This document shows positions 1 to 8,095 of a stretch of DNA of 37,613 bases, one piece after another. Origin of the DNA: CAZVEE01 sp964625525 (GTDB lineage Bacteria; Pseudomonadota; Alphaproteobacteria; JAJFIK01); assembly GCA_964625525.1 (NCBI GenBank), contig CAZVEE010000034.1, forward strand, positions 1 through 37,613. Reading direction: 5' to 3'. The notes under the pieces are model-generated. The model had not been told where the DNA came from, made no database searches, and worked only from the letters and a program-made list of their open reading frames with translations. Made by a program: the position numbers and the translations under genes. Each line of letters opens with the position of its first letter. Position 1 is the stretch's first letter.

Positions 1-6
1 CACGCC

Positions 7-699
7 ATGACCTTTGACAAGCCCCCCACCAGCCGCTCCGCCACCTCCCGCCCCGTGACCGCGAGCCAGACCGCCCCCCATGAAAACCTGGACGCGCTGG
101 TGCGCCGGCACCTGGCCGCACCGTTTCGCCGCCCCCTGCCCGACTATGCCCGCGCCGCGTTCGCACCGCTGACAGGCTTGAGCGACCCGCTGATCCTGGA
201 CGCCGGCTGCGGCGTGGGTGAGAGTACGGCGCGGCTGGCCAAGGCCTTTCCCGACCACACGGTGATCGGCGTGGACAAATCCGCCCATCGCCTGGCCAAG
301 ACGGGCCTGCAAGCGCCGCCGGCGAACGCCATCACCTTGCGCCTCGATCTGCTTGATTTTTATGGGCTGGCCGTTGAGGCGGGCCTAAAGCTGGCGCGCC
401 ATTATGTGCTCTATCCCAATCCCTGGCCCAAGGTCGGGCATGTGAAGCGGCGCTGGCATGGCTCGCCAGTGTTTCCACTGATGCTGGCGCTCGGCGGACG
501 CTTGGAGCTGCGCACCAATTGGCCGGTCTATGCCGAGGAACATGCGGCTGCTTTGGCCCTGGCGGGCCACACGGCGCGTGTGGAGACCTTCACCCCCGAG
601 ACGCCCCTAACCCCGTTTGAGCGTAAATATGCCGCGAGCGGCCACACGCTGGTGCGGCTCGTCTGCGATTTGGATCAGGCGCGATCACCCTGCCTGTGA
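7..699 (+). CDS. TrmB-like SAM-dependent methyltransferase
   Basis: A 230-residue class I methyltransferase. The SAM-binding motif I is visible as LDAGCGVGES (about residues 65-74), followed by an acidic strand end in GVDKS. The later YPNPWPK...KRRWHG stretch resembles the PDPW...KKRH/KRR segment that binds tRNA in TrmB (tRNA guanine-N7 methyltransferase). The match is not canonical (YPNPWPK rather than FPDPWxK), and many alphaproteobacteria carry a TrmB paralogue annotated only as a methyltransferase, so I do not assign trmB. The ATG at 7 is the first in frame, and the start cannot be tested because only six bases precede it. The gene is convergent with the RTX gene, whose stop is 6 bp away. 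Confidence 0.8.
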   Translation: MTFDKPPTSRSATSRPVTASQTAPHENLDALVRRHLAAPFRRPLPDYARAAFAPLTGLSDPLILDAGCGVGESTARLAKAFPDHTVIGVDKSAHRLAKTGLQAPPANAITLRLDLLDFYGLAVEAGLKLARHYVLYPNPWPKVGHVKRRWHGSPVFPLMLALGGRLELRTNWPVYAEEHAAALALAGHTARVETFTPETPLTPFERKYAASGHTLVRLVCDLDQARSPCL

Positions 700-705
700 C
701 CCGTC

Positions 706-3087
706 TCACGCGAAGATGAAGTGCTCCGGCAGCACATCCTCAAGGTCGAGTTTTTCGAGCACCAGGCGATCGGTGTCATTGGGAGCCCAGACCAGGTCTT
801 TGCGATCCTGCGTCAGTTGCGCCACGAACGCCTCATAGGTGAGGTCGTCATAGGCGGAGAGATCGATCCGGTCGGCGCCTTTCTTGCCGAACTTCGCAAT
901 CTCGTCCCGGTCATTGCCGGGTTTAAAGACGAAGACGTCATTGTCTTTGCCGGCGCGCAAATCATCGGTTCCCGCACCGCCGTCGGCCGTGCTTTGCCCT
1001 TTCTTCAGATTGATGCGGTCATCACCGCCATCGCCGAACACCATGTTGATGCCGCCCTTGATGGTGATGCGGTCATCACCCTCGCCACCGCGAATGGTAT
1101 TCGCGCCCGCATCCTTGCCGATCTTGAAACGGTCATTGCCCGGACCACCGAGGAGATCGTTAATACCCGCACCGCCGTCGAGCTGGTCATCGCCATCGCC
1201 ACCGTCGAGGATATCATTGCCCTCTCCGCCATCGAGCTTGTCACGCCCGCCGAAACCTTCGAGGAAGTCATCCTCATCGGTGCCTTGCAGTGAGTCCTTG
1301 TCTTCCGTACCCGGTACTTCGTTAAAGACCGGCTCAGGCACATCAATGACTGTGAGGGAGACTGTTCCGGTCGCAACGCCGCCCTGGCCATCCGTGATTT
1401 GGACGGTGAGACGGTCCGCACCGAAAAAGTCCGGGTTGGGCGTATAAACCAGCGTGCCATCAATGGCCACGGTCGCCATGCCCGAGGCCGGTCCCGTCAG
1501 CAAGGACGCACTCAGCGTATCGCCATCGGGATCCTGATCGCCCGGCTTGAACACCGAGCCCGTGAGCACCGTGTCTTCGTTCAGCGTGAAGAGGCGATCC
1601 CCGTCCAAGACCGGGTCATCATTTACACCGGTGACCGTGAGCGTAGCGGTAGCCGTGGTCACACCGCCCTGGCCGTCGCGCACGTCAAAAACGAAGCTGT
1701 CCTCGCCAAAGAAATCCGGATCCGGCGTATAGGTAAAGGCCCCGTCCCCCTCAAGGGTGAGCTGCCCCGATTGCGGGCCGGAGACCACGGCAGCGGTGAG
1801 GGCGTCGCCTTCCGCGTCGCGATCACCCTCGCCGATCACCGTGCCGGACACGGCATTCTCTTCAGCAGTCGCAAAAAGCTTATCCGCCACTTGGGGCGCA
1901 TCATTAACGCCCTCTACAGTGAGCGTGACCGTGGCCGTATCAGTGCGCCCCGTGCCGTCATCCATGACATAGCGCAGGGTGACCTGGGCGGTTTCCCCCG
2001 TCGTGAGGGCCTCAAAATCCGCTTCCGGATAAAAAGCGAGCTGCGTGCCCTCGATCACCGCGGCACCGCCCCCTTCCAAAATTTCTACCTCGGTCAGGAC
2101 AAACAGACTTGGATCGGCGCCCGTATCATTGGCAAGCACGTCAAAGCGCGTGACACCGTTCTCGGTCGCCACTGCCGTGTCATCGACGGCGTCAGGCGTA
2201 TTGATCACAGTGATGTTGGCTGTGGCCACGGTGACACCGCCTTGGCCGTCCTCCACCTGATAGACAAAGGAGTCGACACCGAAAAAATCCGGGTCCGGGA
2301 TATAGAGGAAACTGCCGGCGGTGGTGAAGGTAAAGGTGCCGAAATCCGGTCCCTGCACCAGATCAATGGTCAGAGGATCGCCTTCCGGGTCGAAATCCGG
2401 TTTCCAGAACACGATCGAGTCGAGTTCGGAGTCCTCGTCGACGGTCATCTCCTTGGGATCGACCACAAAGGGGGCATCGTTCACACCCGTGACCGTCAGG
2501 GTCAGGACCGCCGTGGAAAAGGCGAAAAACAGGTCGAGCATGCGATAAGTGACTTCCACCGTCGCCGTCTCGTCCGTTTGCAGAAAGTCGAAATCCGTCC
2601 CTGGATCAAAGACGATTTGATCGTTCACCACCGAGATGTCGCCACCGACACCCGTGATGCCGACAATCCGGTCGATGTCCCGCGTAGTGGGAAACTGACT
2701 CACATCATTGTCGAGCACATCCACGGTGACGGTCTGGTTCTCCGTCACTTCGACCATGTCCGCCACGGCGGTTGGGCCTTGTTCGTCATCGTCGGGCACA
2801 TCGCGCACGGTGACAGCCACGCGCCCCTGGGTGACCCCGCCCTGGCCGTCGCTGACCGCGTAATCGAATGTATCGACCCCCGCGAAGTCCTCCGCCGGGG
2901 TGTAGGTGAAGCTGCCATCAGCCTCCAGCTCAAGTGTCCCAAAGCCGGGTCCGGACACGAGCGACACGCTCAGAGGGTCGCCATCGGGGTCAAAATCGCC
3001 GAACCCGATCACGGTGCCCTGAAACACCGTGTCTTCGTCCATGAAGACGGCTTTGGGGCTGAAAATGACGGGCGCTTGGTTACTCAT
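706..3087 (-). CDS. Large secreted RTX protein with cadherin/VCBS-type Ig-like repeats
   Basis: A 793-residue acidic protein with no N-terminal signal peptide. Residues about 15-590 are tandem Ig-like repeats of two kinds. Four units carry a D-D-P-D/E-G-D-P/x-L motif near the start and a YTP-x-PDFFG-x-D motif further on, as in cadherin-like or Big_9 domains. Two longer units begin with a V-E/TEN...DVLxNDx motif, as in VCBS-type domains. The order is A-B-A-B-A-A. Residues about 605-720 hold RTX-type GGxGxDxLx calcium-binding nonapeptides (for example GGEGNDILDGGDGDDQLDGG). RTX proteins of this layout are normally exported by type I secretion through a C-terminal signal, and often act in adhesion or biofilm formation. 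No type I secretion ABC, MFP or TolC gene is in the window, so the exporter must be elsewhere. The long ORF on the opposite strand is a shadow. Confidence 0.88.
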   Translation of the reverse strand: MSNQAPVIFSPKAVFMDEDTVFQGTVIGFGDFDPDGDPLSVSLVSGPGFGTLELEADGSFTYTPAEDFAGVDTFDYAVSDGQGGVTQGRVAVTVRDVPDDDEQGPTAVADMVEVTENQTVTVDVLDNDVSQFPTTRDIDRIVGITGVGGDISVVNDQIVFDPGTDFDFLQTDETATVEVTYRMLDLFFAFSTAVLTLTVTGVNDAPFVVDPKEMTVDEDSELDSIVFWKPDFDPEGDPLTIDLVQGPDFGTFTFTTAGSFLYIPDPDFFGVDSFVYQVEDGQGGVTVATANITVINTPDAVDDTAVATENGVTRFDVLANDTGADPSLFVLTEVEILEGGGAAVIEGTQLAFYPEADFEALTTGETAQVTLRYVMDDGTGRTDTATVTLTVEGVNDAPQVADKLFATAEENAVSGTVIGEGDRDAEGDALTAAVVSGPQSGQLTLEGDGAFTYTPDPDFFGEDSFVFDVRDGQGGVTTATATLTVTGVNDDPVLDGDRLFTLNEDTVLTGSVFKPGDQDPDGDTLSASLLTGPASGMATVAIDGTLVYTPNPDFFGADRLTVQITDGQGGVATGTVSLTVIDVPEPVFNEVPGTEDKDSLQGTDEDDFLEGFGGRDKLDGGEGNDILDGGDGDDQLDGGAGINDLLGGPGNDRFKIGKDAGANTIRGGEGDDRITIKGGINMVFGDGGDDRINLKKGQSTADGGAGTDDLRAGKDNDVFVFKPGNDRDEIAKFGKKGADRIDLSAYDDLTYEAFVAQLTQDRKDLVWAPNDTDRLVLEKLDLEDVLPEHFIFA

Positions 3088-3170
3088 GGGCGGGGAACCC
3101 CTGGTCGGGCATGATCATCACTGGGCAACGCACGCGAGTGTCCGCGAGTCGCCGCCTCCCGCCAACGACG

Positions 3171-4310
3171 TCAGGTCCCTGTGAGCGAGGGATGCACCAC
3201 GGCGCCGTCGCGGGTCACGACCGTGTTCTTGATGATCTCGTCATCCCAGTCAATGGCGAGGGCCCCCGTCTCCCGGTCAATCATCGGTGTGAGGAAGTTG
3301 AGCACGTTGCGCGCGTACAAGGCTGAGGCGTCCGCCGCGACGCGGCCCGGCATGTTCACCCGGCCGATAATGCGCACGCCATGGGCCTCGACAATCTCGC
3401 CAGGCCGGGAGAGCGGGCAGTTCCCCCCTTGCTCCACCGCCAAATCGACGATGACACTCCCCGGCGCCATGGTCTTCACCATGTCCTCACTGACCAGCAT
3501 GGGCGCGGGCCGGCCGGGGATCAGCGCGGTCGTGATGACGATATCCTGTTTGGCAATCGTCTCCGCCACCAACGCCGCCTGGCGACGTTTGTAATCCTCG
3601 CTCATCTCGCGGGCGTAGCCGCCGGCGGTTTCCGCCTCCGCCGTCTCTTCGCTATCCACCATCACGAAACTGGCGCCGAGGCTTTCCACCTGCTCACGGG
3701 CCGCCGCGCGCACATCCGTGGCGCTGACCCGAGCGCCAAGACGTTTGGCGGTGGCGATGGCCTGGAGCCCCGCAACGCCGGCGCCCATCACGAACACGCG
3801 CGCCGGGGCAATGGTGCCAGCCGCGGTCATCATTTGCGGGAAGGCCCGGTCGAACGTGTCCGCCGCCTCAAGCACCGCCTTGTAGCCCGCCAGATTGGCC
3901 TGCGACGACAGCACATCCATGGACTGGGCGCGGGTGATCCGGGGGATGAATTCGAGCGCAAAGCCCGTGAGACCGCGCTGGGCAAGGGCAGAGACCGCGT
4001 CCGCATCGGCGTAAGGGTTGAGCATGGCCACGAGCAACGCCTGTGCCGGGAGCGCTGTGGTTTCTTCCGGTGTCGGGCGCTGGACTTTGACCACCACGTC
4101 AGCACCAGCGACCGTTTGGGCAAAGTCGGCGGCGATCTCGGCGCCGGCCGCGGTGAACGCCGCGTCGAGCATGCGCGCGGCGGCGCCGGCCCCGGTCTCA
4201 ACCCGCACGCGCGCGCCGAGATCAATGTACTTCTTGACGGTTTCCGGCGAGGCAGCGACCCGCGTTTCCGCGTCTCGGCTTTCCTTCGGGACAGCGATGG
4301 TGATGGGCAC
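3171..4310 (-). CDS. pntAA: NAD(P) transhydrogenase subunit alpha part 1 (PntAA)
   Basis: A 379-residue protein matching the soluble NAD(H)-binding domain I of proton-translocating transhydrogenase. The N-terminal PKES opening, the segment around FIPRITRAQSMDVLSSQAN, and the nucleotide-binding MGAGVAGLQAIATAKRLGA with its downstream DVR are diagnostic and separate it from alanine dehydrogenase. Its length fits the split three-gene form (PntAA about 375-385 residues). PntAA transfers hydride between NADH and NADP on the membrane-bound PntAB/PntB. Translation starts at a GTG preceded by a good Shine-Dalgarno sequence (gaggagg about 10 nt upstream). Normally pntAB and pntB follow directly. Here the next gene is the unrelated RTX gene, so the membrane subunits must lie elsewhere or be absent. 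Confidence 0.93.
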   Translation of the reverse strand: MPITIAVPKESRDAETRVAASPETVKKYIDLGARVRVETGAGAAARMLDAAFTAAGAEIAADFAQTVAGADVVVKVQRPTPEETTALPAQALLVAMLNPYADADAVSALAQRGLTGFALEFIPRITRAQSMDVLSSQANLAGYKAVLEAADTFDRAFPQMMTAAGTIAPARVFVMGAGVAGLQAIATAKRLGARVSATDVRAAAREQVESLGASFVMVDSEETAEAETAGGYAREMSEDYKRRQAALVAETIAKQDIVITTALIPGRPAPMLVSEDMVKTMAPGSVIVDLAVEQGGNCPLSRPGEIVEAHGVRIIGRVNMPGRVAADASALYARNVLNFLTPMIDRETGALAIDWDDEIIKNTVVTRDGAVVHPSLTGT

Positions 4311-4405
4311 GGGGCAACCCTCCTCTGCTCGGCGACCGGACCAGTCACCGTCATCTCACACCGCCGGTGGAAGGGATGCAAATGCACGCCCCCAAAGCGG
4401 GTGAC

Positions 4406-4585
4406 TTAGAACATATAGCCTAGGAAGACGATGCCGAGAGCCACGAGGAAGAAAGACGCCAGGAAGCCCAGATCCAGGATCAGAAGCAGCACCAGGAACG
4501 CCACTAGGCCGAAGGTGAGCAGCGTGCCCCACTTCGTCCAAATCCAAAACCCGTCCCAGGTTTCGTTGTGCTCCCGCATATCCAT
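4406..4585 (-). CDS. aa3-type cytochrome c oxidase subunit IV
   Basis: A small single-span membrane protein (59 residues from the ATG at 4585; an in-frame ATG at 4612 would add nine residues). The HNETWDGFW...TKWGT segment followed by one long hydrophobic helix is typical of the bacterial aa3-type oxidase subunit IV family (COX4_pro_2). That small subunit packs beside the catalytic oxidase subunits without carrying cofactors. The gene sits directly upstream of pntAA on the same strand with a gap of about 95 bp, a pairing I recall from other alphaproteobacteria. The internal ATG was chosen because family members begin just before the H-x-x-TW motif. A promoter-like sequence lies upstream at 4645-4672. 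Confidence 0.8.
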   Translation of the reverse strand: MDMREHNETWDGFWIWTKWGTLLTFGLVAFLVLLLILDLGFLASFFLVALGIVFLGYMF

Positions 4586-4644
4586 GGTGTTCGATCCCGC
4601 GTTACGTGGCATCGGGCCGCAAGGGCCCTGTCGAAAGTTGCCGG

Positions 4645-4672
4645 ACTATAACAAAGCCCGCGCCCCCGGCAA
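4645..4672 (-). promoter_or_regulatory. Candidate sigma-70-type promoter for the oxidase subunit IV and pntAA genes
   Basis: Read on the minus strand, TTGCCG (4672-4667) and TATAGT (4650-4645) are separated by 16 bp. This is close to the consensus TTGACA/TATAAT. It lies between the stop of the alpha/beta hydrolase gene and the start of the small oxidase gene, placing a transcript start about 25-55 bp upstream of the candidate ATGs. This is pattern evidence only. Confidence 0.45.
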
Positions 4673-4675
4673 GTC

Positions 4676-5659
4676 TCAGCCGTGATCACGCGCGGGCGAA
4701 GAATGATCCCAATCGCTCAGAAGCGCCCGCGCCGCCGCGACGAAGGCAAGCGGCTGGTCAAGCATGATGTGATGGCGCGCTTCGGGGATTTCCACCACCG
4801 GCACCGCATCATCCAGCAGCGAGAACATGTAGCTGCCCACTTCCTCGGGGAAGATGGCTGAAAACTGGCCCCGGAAAATACCGATGCGGCAGCGCGCCTC
4901 GCTCAGGCGCTTGCTCATCTCGCCGATGGAAAAATGTTGCCAGATGGAGGGGTCGAACTTCCAGGTCCAGCCCCCCTCCACCGGATGCAGCGAGCGCCGG
5001 GCGATGTAATCGAGAATGTACAGGTTCTCGCAGTCCTGCGCGGGCGCCAGGCGAAACCGCGCCAGACCGTGCGCCAAGGTGGGATACACCCGCGTCGGGC
5101 GCACATCGCGCGGCGGCCCGCCTCGCGGCGCCCCCGGCGGCGTGATGGGCGAGTCGACAAGCACGACGCCGGAAAAGCGTTCCCCGGCCGTGGCCGCCGT
5201 CAGCACCGTGACAAAGCCGCCGAAGCTGTGCCCGATGATGATGGGCGCAACAGCATGATTGAAGAGCCCCGCCGCCTCACACACGGCGATTTGTTCGCGC
5301 ACGAACAGGTCCATCTTGTATTCCGCGCGCCAGCCGCTGTCGCCCATGCCCCCGAGCGTCATGGCGACCACGTGATAATCCTGCGCCAGATACGGCGCGA
5401 TGAAATCCCACCAGTGCTGATGAGCGCCATTGCCATGGGTCAGGAGCAGACCCGGCTTTGCCGGATCGCCCCAACGCTGGTAGCGGATCTCGGTGCCGTC
5501 CACCATAACGCTGTGCTGCTCGCCAGGAATGGCCAGGACGCGCGCGAACCAGTCCGGCGCATCGGGCATGGCGCCTTGCAAAGGTGCAAGCGGGCCATCC
5601 CGGGACCCTTCGGGCACCGGGCTGACTTTAGGGCCGTCCGCCTTCGGATCAGTCGTCAT
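4676..5659 (-). CDS. Alpha/beta hydrolase
   Basis: A 327-residue alpha/beta hydrolase. Visible elements are the oxyanion-side LLTHGNGAHQHWW, the nucleophile elbow GHSFGG (catalytic Ser), an acid candidate in the FRGQF/FPEE region, and a C-terminal EARHHIM with the likely catalytic His. The ATG at 5659 overlaps the stop of the upstream dinB-like gene as ATGA, implying translational coupling. An in-frame start 39 bp further upstream would run into that gene and is less likely. It is the last gene of a minus-strand run with the DinB-like and thioesterase genes. The substrate is not predictable from sequence; epoxide hydrolases, haloalkane dehalogenases and esterases all share this fold. Confidence 0.88.
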   Translation of the reverse strand: MTTDPKADGPKVSPVPEGSRDGPLAPLQGAMPDAPDWFARVLAIPGEQHSVMVDGTEIRYQRWGDPAKPGLLLTHGNGAHQHWWDFIAPYLAQDYHVVAMTLGGMGDSGWRAEYKMDLFVREQIAVCEAAGLFNHAVAPIIIGHSFGGFVTVLTAATAGERFSGVVLVDSPITPPGAPRGGPPRDVRPTRVYPTLAHGLARFRLAPAQDCENLYILDYIARRSLHPVEGGWTWKFDPSIWQHFSIGEMSKRLSEARCRIGIFRGQFSAIFPEEVGSYMFSLLDDAVPVVEIPEARHHIMLDQPLAFVAAARALLSDWDHSSPARDHG

Positions 5660-6177
5660 GAGCGCCGCCCTCCTGTTTGCGTATAAAGGTCTGGGCAATA
5701 GATCAGGTCCAGTTGCGGCGGATTTAAACCGGCCTGGGACAGCATGGTGTGCACATGCCCACGGTGGTGGGTCTGATGATTAAAGGCGTGGGCAAGCACG
5801 CCGGCAAAAGGCGCGGACAAGGGCTCACCGGCCATGTTATGCCAGCTAAAAAGCTCCGCCACACGGGCATCATCGAGACCGTCCGTAAAGGCCAGATAGC
5901 GTGCGTCTTCACTCGCCCGAGCGGCCACCACCGCATCGAAATCGGCGCAGACTTCTTGATCGAGGCGCGCCGGCGCCTCTCCCTCCCCCGTAAACCGCTG
6001 CAGCCAGATCCGATCCGCGACAATGATGTGATTGAGCGTGCCATGAATGGAGCCGAAAAAAGCGCCCCGATCCTGGCGATAAGCCGCTTCATCAAGCATG
6101 CGTACCGCGTCCAGCACCAGAGTGTTGGCCCACTGGCTGTAGCGCGCCAGCAGCCGGAAATAGTCCGCCGTCATCAT
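5656..6177 (-). CDS. DinB family protein
   Basis: A 173-residue four-helix-bundle protein of the DinB/DfsB family. The N-terminal YSQWAN, the HGTLNHIIVADRIWLQR segment and the C-terminal HAFNHQTHHRGHVHTML carry the histidines that form the metal site in this family. Members bind divalent metal, and some act as thiol transferases or hydrolases; for most the reaction is unknown. The start lies 2 bp after the stop of the thioesterase gene, and its stop overlaps the hydrolase ATG, so the three genes form a tight operon. Two consecutive ATG codons (6177 and 6174) are possible starts. Confidence 0.88.
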   Translation of the reverse strand: MMTADYFRLLARYSQWANTLVLDAVRMLDEAAYRQDRGAFFGSIHGTLNHIIVADRIWLQRFTGEGEAPARLDQEVCADFDAVVAARASEDARYLAFTDGLDDARVAELFSWHNMAGEPLSAPFAGVLAHAFNHQTHHRGHVHTMLSQAGLNPPQLDLIYCPDLYTQTGGRRS

Positions 6178-6179
6178 TG

Positions 6180-6629
6180 CTATGCTTTCTCTGGGCGTGG
6201 GCCCAGCAATTTGAACACGCCCGTACCAGTCATCAGCGTCCGCTCACCCGACCAAATGCGTCCACGCACGCTGATGAGGCCGTCTTCAGCGCCGACGATG
6301 TCACCGGTCCCCTCTACCCAATCATTAAGGCGCGCGGCCGACATAAAATCTGTCAGCAAGCGGACGGTCACCCAAAACTGGTTCGGATAACGAATAGACA
6401 CGCAATGCCCGAAGGCCACATCGGCAAATGCCATCAGCATGCCGCCATGGCAATTGCCCATGCCGTTGGTGTGATGGGCGCCAACGAAAAAGGCCCGCAC
6501 ATAAGACCCATCAGCCGCAATATTTTCGTAAAGCGGACCCATCTGGCGCCCGAAGCCGGACACCCAGTTCATCTGCCGAAAGCCCTCTGGCAGAGCAAAC
6601 TGCTGGTCGTCGATGAGATCGTCCGTCAT
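6180..6629 (-). CDS. PaaI-like hotdog-fold thioesterase
   Basis: A 149-residue single hotdog domain. The central NCHGGMLMAFADVAFGH stretch, a hydrophobic helix after a G-G-M-L turn, matches the core helix of the PaaI/4HBT acyl-CoA thioesterase superfamily, where this helix holds the catalytic acidic residue (here the Asp of FAD). Such enzymes hydrolyse acyl- or aryl-CoA thioesters. It heads a tight unit with the DinB-like and hydrolase genes, 86 bp after the end of the ABC1 kinase gene. That gap could hold a weak promoter, or the whole minus-strand run from the oligoendopeptidase onward could be one transcript. Confidence 0.85.
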   Translation of the reverse strand: MTDDLIDDQQFALPEGFRQMNWVSGFGRQMGPLYENIAADGSYVRAFFVGAHHTNGMGNCHGGMLMAFADVAFGHCVSIRYPNQFWVTVRLLTDFMSAARLNDWVEGTGDIVGAEDGLISVRGRIWSGERTLMTGTGVFKLLGPRPEKA

Positions 6630-6715
6630 AACCGCCGCGCGCCCCGCCCTTTTGATGTGCAGTGCGGCATTTTAGGCTCGTTCGAGGGGGGCGGGCAATA
6701 CGCGGATAGCGCCTG

Positions 6716-8095
6716 TCAGTCCTGAGGTGTCGGCACCCCCGCCTTGAGGAGCGCATCGGCCTGGGTGGAGGCAACCGCATCCACCTGGAAATCCTCAATG
6801 GCCTCATTGAAGAGCTGATAGAAGTTCAACTCGGCGCCCAGATGCAGGAATACCGCGCCCAAGCCCACGGCGGCGCGATCCATGAACACGAATTCCCGCG
6901 GCGGTGTTACCGGTCCGTGCACCCGCAACGCCTTGTGCACCTCAAAGGCCTCACGCCGGCCGTATTCACCGGGACTGATGCCATCCGCAATGGTCCGCAC
7001 TCGGTCATCGAGCAGCGGCCGGTAGATGAACCGCGCCCAAATGTTCAAGGCATCGATCAAGCCGTCGGTGAGATTGCGGAAGCCCCAGTGTTCATAGGCC
7101 GCGACGATCATGTCCCGGTCATCGCGCGCCAAGCCGTGGTAAAGATTAACGACCCCCTCGACGAACTGCGGCGGGAAAATCCGGATACAGCCGAAATCGA
7201 GCAGATTGATGCCGGCGCCGGCCTCGTCCTCGCGCACCGCATAGTTGCCCAGATGCGGATCACCATGAATGACCGCATAGCGGCTGAACGGATACCACCA
7301 GGCCTGGAACAAAGCCCGCGCAATAGCATTGCGAGTGTCCAGGTCACGCTCTTTCACACTGAGAATAGGCTGCCCGTCGAGCCAGGTCATACTCAACAAC
7401 CGCTTTGTGGACAGATCATCGACCACCTCGGGCACGGTCACGCTCGGCTCACCCGCCAGCATGGCGTGATAGAGGCGCATATGGGCGGCCTCTCGCCCAT
7501 AATCGAGTTCCTCGCGCAGCCGCGCGGCCAATTCATCGGCGATATTGGCCGGATCAATGGCCTTGTCCATGCGGCGATAGACCGAGAGCACAGCGCGGAA
7601 CTGGGCCAGATCCGCTTCCACCGCCGACTGCATATCCGGATACTGAAGTTTGCACGCCAGGCGCCGGCCATCATGGTGCTGTGCTCTGTGCACTTGCCCC
7701 AGCGAGGCCGCCGCCGCCGCTTCGTGCTCGAACCCGGCAAAACGGCTTTGCCAGTCGGCGCCCAGCTCGCTGCGCATACGCCGGCGCACGAAAGGCCAGC
7801 CCATGGGCGGGGCATTGGTTTGAAGCTGCGCCAGCTCCTCGGCATATTCCGGGGGCACCAGATCAGGGATCGTGGCGAGAATCTGCGCCACTTTCATCAA
7901 CGGGCCTTTGAGCCCGCCAAGGGCGGCTTTCAGGTCCGCCGCCTGGCGCGCATGATCTGCGCCACCAAAGAGCCGCGTGGTCGCAAGACGCGCCGCCACA
8001 CCACCCATATTGGCCCCTACCTGGGCGAAGCGGTAAAGCCGCCCCCCCAATGTGGCCCGATCCTCATTGGCGAAATCATCATCAGCCATCGGCAT
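6716..8095 (-). CDS. ABC1/UbiB-family atypical kinase
   Basis: A 459-residue member of the AarF/ABC1/UbiB family of atypical kinase/ATPases, some of which support ubiquinone biosynthesis. The family's alanine-rich nucleotide loop is seen as AAAAASLGQVH. The ATP-binding Lys lies in ACKLQYP, the ExD motif in EELDYGREA, the catalytic loop is HGDPHLGNY and the metal-binding motif is LLDFGC. The family KxGQ motif reads KVAQ here, so Lys and Gln are kept but Gly is Ala. The start overlaps the end of the oligoendopeptidase gene by about 14 bp (ATG at 8095; ATG at 8089 is equally possible), indicating co-transcription. No ubiquinone genes are adjacent, so a role in quinone metabolism is only a family inference. 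Confidence 0.9.
   Translation of the reverse strand: MPMADDDFANEDRATLGGRLYRFAQVGANMGGVAARLATTRLFGGADHARQAADLKAALGGLKGPLMKVAQILATIPDLVPPEYAEELAQLQTNAPPMGWPFVRRRMRSELGADWQSRFAGFEHEAAAAASLGQVHRAQHHDGRRLACKLQYPDMQSAVEADLAQFRAVLSVYRRMDKAIDPANIADELAARLREELDYGREAAHMRLYHAMLAGEPSVTVPEVVDDLSTKRLLSMTWLDGQPILSVKERDLDTRNAIARALFQAWWYPFSRYAVIHGDPHLGNYAVREDEAGAGINLLDFGCIRIFPPQFVEGVVNLYHGLARDDRDMIVAAYEHWGFRNLTDGLIDALNIWARFIYRPLLDDRVRTIADGISPGEYGRREAFEVHKALRVHGPVTPPREFVFMDRAAVGLGAVFLHLGAELNFYQLFNEAIEDFQVDAVASTQADALLKAGVPTPQD

Noticed and set aside
1399..3114. Long open frame (571 codons) opposite the RTX gene
   Set aside because: It mirrors the repetitive GC-rich coding strand, has no recognisable domain, and the minus-strand product is clearly a real RTX protein.
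3171..4310. Alanine dehydrogenase
   Set aside because: Similar length and fold, but the RITRAQSMDVLSSQAN segment and overall pattern are those of PntAA.
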